Source: Chloromonas sp. AAM2
Lineage: Eukaryota; Chlorophyta; Chlorophyceae; Chlamydomonadales; Chlamydomonadaceae
Direction: 5' to 3'
DNA length: 64,000 nt
NCBI GenBank assembly: GCA_004335635.1
Contig: QAXH01001425.1
Location: 1-64,000, forward strand
Below the pieces are notes generated by a model. The model worked only from the letters and a program-made list of their open reading frames with translations. It was not told the origin of the DNA and searched no databases. The position numbers were made by a program, and so were the translations under genes. This document shows positions 60,165 through 64,000 of the stretch, piece by piece (positions within the stretch are counted from its first letter, which is position 1; each line of letters starts with the position of its first letter).

Positions 60165-61540
60165 GGAACTACATGAACTAGTCTGCGAACTCAAAAGTCT
60201 TTTGCAAACTATCGTTTTGCAATCGAGTTTTCCGATTCGGTCATTTCGCCAACTAGTTAGGCTTGCAAATATTTCCTTGCTCAACTCCCTGTCAGTCATT
60301 GGCAGGTGTAAGTGATTGACGTCAAAGTGAGTAACGCTTGTGTGCGCGTGCATGTAGTGCGTGGCGAGCACCACACTCGAGTGGCAGAGTGCCATTGCTT
60401 AAGAAGGCTTGCGTAATTAGCAGAATCAGCTGACGTTTGTGATCAATGTGTCAATCAATCCCCGCAAAACAACCCCTGTCTCGGTTTTTCATTTCGCAAG
60501 ACAGTATCTTGCAAACTTGTTGGGATTGGTACGGTAGTGTCAAAAGACGCACTTCACCGCAGCTCATTGACAGACTGAGGTACACACACACATACTGATT
60601 ACATCAGGGGGCCCCACATGCCCCGAGCGCGAATGCTAGCAAGCCATGCAATTGCCGAGGCTGGATACCTGAGCAACAGAGGGCAACTTCAAGGCGGAAA
60701 GAGCAAAGAACACAGAAGTCAAAGCACTGAGGTACGCCTGACAGACTGGCATCACGACACAGGAAAACCAACTACACGCGAAAGAGCTGTGTTCCAGGCT
60801 CATCAAATGTAGTGGAAGTACAGGCTGTCAGCATTAAGCATCATGATCATTACATTGTTCAACCCACGGTGAACACACAGTCACCACATGTACCCGTCAA
60901 GTTGTCCCAGAACTGGCAAACAACTGCAGCTATACACAATGTCTCTCCAAACTTTCCGCGCCTGGCAATCATCAAGCCAAGAAAGCTGACTGGTAGCAGG
61001 GTGCAAAGTGCGGATGTCATCAGTAATTGAATGGTTCTAAGTTGAGTGTGGGGCACTCCTCACTACAGCCTGCTGGCCCTGGTGGCAATTGCAAAAAGCA
61101 AGCATTTGACGCTGGAGAAAAGGACTGTGCAGCAGCTTGTATACAATCTCTAGCTCAAGTTCGCTAGAACATGACTGGCTCGCGGTTTGAGTTTGGTCCG
61201 TTCCCACAAGCATGCGTACATGCGCTCTGCATGCCGTGCACACCGGGACTGGCACCACTAGCACCACTTGGTATAATGACAAGGCTGTGTTGGTCAGCAA
61301 GCTGGACCTGAGGCTCCAACTGGTCTAGCCTGGCCTTGCTGCCTTGCTGGCATATTCCGTAGTGGTGAGGTACATCTCTTCGTTAACATGGTAGTTGTGT
61401 CTGAACGTGGGCAGGCCACTGCCTGCCTGCTAGTCCCACGGTTGCGGGGTATTGCAAGGGGAAGCTACTAGCGACAGCCTGCCTTAAGGACGCTAGTGCA
61501 GTATCCCTTGCTCCTAGCATGTGCAGTGATGTAAGCGGGC
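60165..61540. other. Intergenic, no gene seen
   Basis: Contains dispersed motif copy 13. No frame with protein-family features. Confidence 0.4.
60899..60922 (+). repeat. GTCCCAGAACTGGCAAAC dispersed motif, copy 13
   Basis: Intact core but no T-run (followed by CAACTGCAGC). Confidence 0.85.
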
Positions 61541-61552
61541 AGCAGCTCACTG

Positions 61553-61931
61553 TCATACCAGTGGGTCACCTGTCACAGATGACCCATGGCCTCTCCCTGC
61601 ATACCGAGCCAGTTGTTGCGCCAAGAGCCAAAAGCCACACGCCAATAGAAAGGTCACCAGGGGTGCTGGTATGCTCGGAAGCACAAACTTTGGCCGCTCT
61701 GCAGCTGCACTGGGAGCTGTCTGACCTTGCTGTTCCTCCACTGCAGTATGGGCCTTGCGCCGCATATTGGACTTAGCCAATAGCTGTAGATTAGCCTCGA
61801 GAAGCACGCTATGGTGATGAAATTTTGGTGTAGGCTGGACTACACCTGATCAGGGTGATGGCCACCAACTCACTGCACTCTCTGGCTCTGGCGATGCTCT
61901 TGAAGCACGGGTCCTGCCTTGCCTGCAAATA
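61553..61931 (-). CDS. Possible exons of a membrane protein
   Basis: Two coherent minus-strand stretches. About 61852-61925, after a TTTGCAG acceptor, encodes ARQDPCFKSIARARECSE and LVAITLIR. About 61553-61814 encodes LLEANLQLLAKSNMRRKAHT, then a hydrophobic helix PAPLVTFLLACGFWLLAQQL. Joining them in frame needs an intron of only about 37 bases, which is very short, so the model is weak. No family recognised. The start would overlap the 5' region of COX5C on the other strand. Confidence 0.25.
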
Positions 61932-62070
61932 GAGAGCAGGTTGGGTGCTGCCAAGCACAAGGTCGTGTCAAGGAAAACGGTTGCATGACGGTTGATCTGT
62001 TCTTTGCGCTCTCTGCTGCGACGTCTTGTACGGTGGTCCACCTGGCGTACAGAAAGAATTATTGGCCAAG

Positions 62071-62531
62071 ATGTCGTCCCAACCTGTGGCTGCCAAGCCA
62101 GTCAAGGGCATCCCTGCGCACATCGACTTCGTTAAGGTTGGCGAGGGGGTATCCAAGAACTTTGGCTTCACCCGCCAAGTGCTAACAGTCTCTACAATTG
62201 GAATTGGCCTTGGGCTCTTGTGGAAGGTGAGGATGGAGTTCAGGTGTCGGAGATTGCCATCGGCTTTAGGGCTGCAGGTCAGATTCGCGGGCAATGACCT
62301 GGAGCCAGCGCAGTTGAGCGCTACCATTATTCAGTTGCAACATGCGCGTGCTCTGCTCTCAACACACTGGCTGCGTCCATGTCCTCCCTGCAGACATGGC
62401 ATTGGAATGAGAAGCGCGTCGTCGCGCAGTATTATGCGGACTTGGCAAGAAAGGAAGCCAGAGAAGAGGCAGAACGGCAAGCGGTTATCAAGGAGAAGTT
62501 TGCAGAGCTCGAGCGTGAGCTCCTTGCATAG
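62071..62531 (+). CDS. COX5C: Cytochrome c oxidase subunit 5C (plant type)
   Basis: Two exons (62071-62226, 62394-62531) in phase give 97 residues. Small nuclear-encoded subunit of mitochondrial complex IV in the inner membrane. The core TVSTIGIGLGLLWK-TWHWNEKR is a single membrane helix followed by the W-x-W/H-H-W-N-E-x-R signature of plant COX5c; ADLARKEAREEAE follows as in plant proteins (YYDLLEKGE). The N-terminus (VKGIPAHIDFVKVGEG) is somewhat longer than in land plants, and the C-terminus extends into a charged helix of about 30 residues not found in land-plant COX5c. ATG 62071 is the first ATG in the frame and follows an A/G-rich leader. TGTAA at about 62809 may be the poly(A) signal. 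Confidence 0.82.
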
Positions 62532-63605
62532 GCCAGCCAGCCAGCAACAGCACCAACACTCGCATGCAGCTGGTGCTCGTTGCTTGAGTAGGGAACGCTT
62601 TGAGTTGGACTTCTAGACAGGGCCACCATGGCTGCTTTAGGAACCATGCGCTTACCTCTCATTTAGGCTGGAAGCATGAAGGCCCATGACACCTACCGCT
62701 TGTGATTGTAGTAATAGATTGCTCAGATGGCATGCGTGTCATTCTTTGGGTGGCGAGATGACATGCTCGTGCTCAGATTGATTTCAGTATGCAACGCCAG
62801 TGGTTGTGTAAAGCGTGATGATGCTGATCTGACTTTCTGTATGCATCCTTGGTTGTACAACAGCTTTTCTACAGCAGGGTGCCATCGGTTCCACTCGCAG
62901 CGTCTGGAACATGCAGGCACAGTGTTTAATGCTGCATGCAGTACAACTATAACAGCAACACACAAGGCTGCCAGTACAACGCCGCATTCTATGTCACGCA
63001 AGTATGGCATTGTTCAGCGACGCACCAAGAGGTTCTCATGGTCAGAGCATGTGCAACCCCATGAAAAGAATGAAAGGAAGAGTTAGCTGGTCAGAAGAAA
63101 TTTTGTTCCTTTTCTCGACATCCGCATTCCTTTCCTCGGCAAGATCCTTCCCTCGGCAAACAAATAACTGGCAAACATCTTTTTAGCTACTGAGCAATTT
63201 CCTAGCTGCAAGCCCGTCTTGACAGGTGTCCCCACTTGTAGACGCATGTATTGGTGTGAAAGTGTCGTCAGAGTGCCGTCAGAGAGAGAAACGCCTGTGA
63301 CCTGTCAAATTCATGGCCGTATATCGACCTTCCTTGTAATGTTTATGGCCAGCTTTGCGATATGATACTGATCCAACACCACGTTTGCACAGCCACTCAG
63401 TCCCAGTATTGGCACTGCACACGCCTACCAACGTCTACCAACACACGCATCACCACCCCATGTGACCACCAGTGAACCAGGTGTGTGTGTGTGTGTGCTT
63501 GCAGGGTGCAGTGGAAGGAATACACTGAGTTGTCTCGATCCAATAGTGATGCTGTTGCCAGCGACGTGTTATGCCAATCGGCTGTGTGTGTAGGGAGCTG
63601 GGGCA
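62532..63605. other. 3' flank of COX5C, no gene seen
   Basis: A 119-codon frame (62727-63086) lacks family features. The segments at 63265-63310 and 63362-63391 recur at about 15085-15119 and 30883-30912. Confidence 0.4.
63164..63184 (+). repeat. GTCCCAGAACTGGCAAAC dispersed motif, partial copy
   Basis: Only AACTGGCAAACATCTTTTT remains. Confidence 0.65.
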
Positions 63606-63666
63606 TCAAGCAACACTTCTAACTTGCACAACCCGTCAAGCAATACTTGTAATTTGCACAAACCGG
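63606..63666 (+). repeat. Tandem repeat, 30-base unit
   Basis: Two adjacent units beginning TCAAGCAA(C/T)ACTT and ending TTGCACAA(A)CCCG/CCGG. Confidence 0.9.
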
Positions 63667-63748
63667 CTACGACAGGCCTCGTCGTGATACTGGTGCTGCA
63701 GGCTGGATGCACCAACGGACCACCAAGGAGCGCAAAGACAAAGGAGCC

Positions 63749-63849
63749 CAACGCTTACTAAATACCGCCTGTTGTTAATCATCACATGCGTAAAACCATG
63801 AACTTGCACACCAACGCTTACTAAATACCGCCTGTTGTTAGTCATCACG
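63749..63849 (+). repeat. Direct repeat, 38-base units 63 bases apart
   Basis: CCAACGCTTACTAAATACCG and CCTGTTGTTA(A/G)TCATCAC occur at 63749-63786 and 63812-63849 with one difference. Confidence 0.9.
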
Positions 63850-64000
63850 CGAGAAACGTTAAACACAGTACAGGCAGCTGTCCAGCGTCAGTATGCAGAG
63901 AAAATGCGTTGGTCCGTCGGGGCAGGTCATGCCACCTTGCATGGAACAGTGCTGACCTGAGCCCCTTGGACAGAAACTTGCTGCATGACACAGAGAAATT
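63850..64000. other. Window end, no feature seen
   Basis: No gene or repeat identified in the last 151 bases. Confidence 0.4.

Noticed and set aside
2519..63184. The dispersed T-run motif as a conserved protein-coding peptide (SQNWQTSFF / NCPRTGK)
   Set aside because: It occurs in all frames and both orientations, next to stops and in introns, so conservation is at the DNA or RNA level.
1..64000. tRNA or rRNA genes, CRISPR arrays, bacterial operons
   Set aside because: No T-loop-like GTTCGA context with matching stems was found, no regular spacer arrays exist, and gene structure is eukaryotic.

Overview
The window is nuclear DNA from a eukaryote, most likely a core chlorophyte green alga. 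Genes are split by many short GT-AG introns, typically of 100 to 500 bases, with TGCAG acceptors. TGTAA-type poly(A) signals follow several stop codons. Two genes point to a photosynthetic plant-lineage cell with mitochondria: a plant-type COX5C and a chloroplast glutamyl-tRNA-reductase-binding protein. TGCATG strings, CA/TG/CAA microsatellites and dispersed short repeats are abundant. I cannot name the species.

Layout. 1-437 (-): 5' part of a Fanzor/TnpB-like RNA-guided-nuclease-family ORF, cut by the window edge. 866-6661 (+): 13-exon cytochrome P450. 6662-9499: repeats, with a duplicated TATA module. 9500-14465 (-): NO66/MINA-type JmjC protein that has lost all three iron ligands. 15659-17354 (-): chloroplast GluTR-binding protein. 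17969-19701 (+): TMEM50/UPF0220 membrane protein. 20530-21462 (-): unrecognised protein with a C-terminal membrane helix. 23697 to about 27300 (-): armadillo-repeat protein, divergent from a CUSTOS-like nuclear protein at 27418-29752 (+). 29753-37229: repeat-rich accessory stretch. 37230-38340 (+): small coiled-coil protein with a 100-N assembly gap. 39652 to about 46712 (-): tubulin-tyrosine-ligase-like enzyme, with an unrelated three-exon gene (40716-41470, +) apparently lying in one of its introns. 47897-49482 (+): CAF1 deadenylase. 52964-58515 (+): large class-3/diacylglycerol-type lipase. 62071-62531 (+): COX5C. The last kilobase holds tandem repeats.

The genes do not form a pathway; they are ordinary housekeeping and signalling genes. 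Most gene models were built by hand from splice sites whose reading-frame phases agree from exon to exon, which is the main support for them.

The best candidates for something new are four. First, a motif of about 30 bases (TTGTCCCAGAACTGGCAAAC followed by ATC and a T-run) occurs 13 times in full and twice in part, in both orientations and mostly between genes or in introns. Second, the Fanzor-like fragment. Third, the apparently catalytically dead JmjC protein. Fourth, several small conserved-looking genes with no recognisable family.
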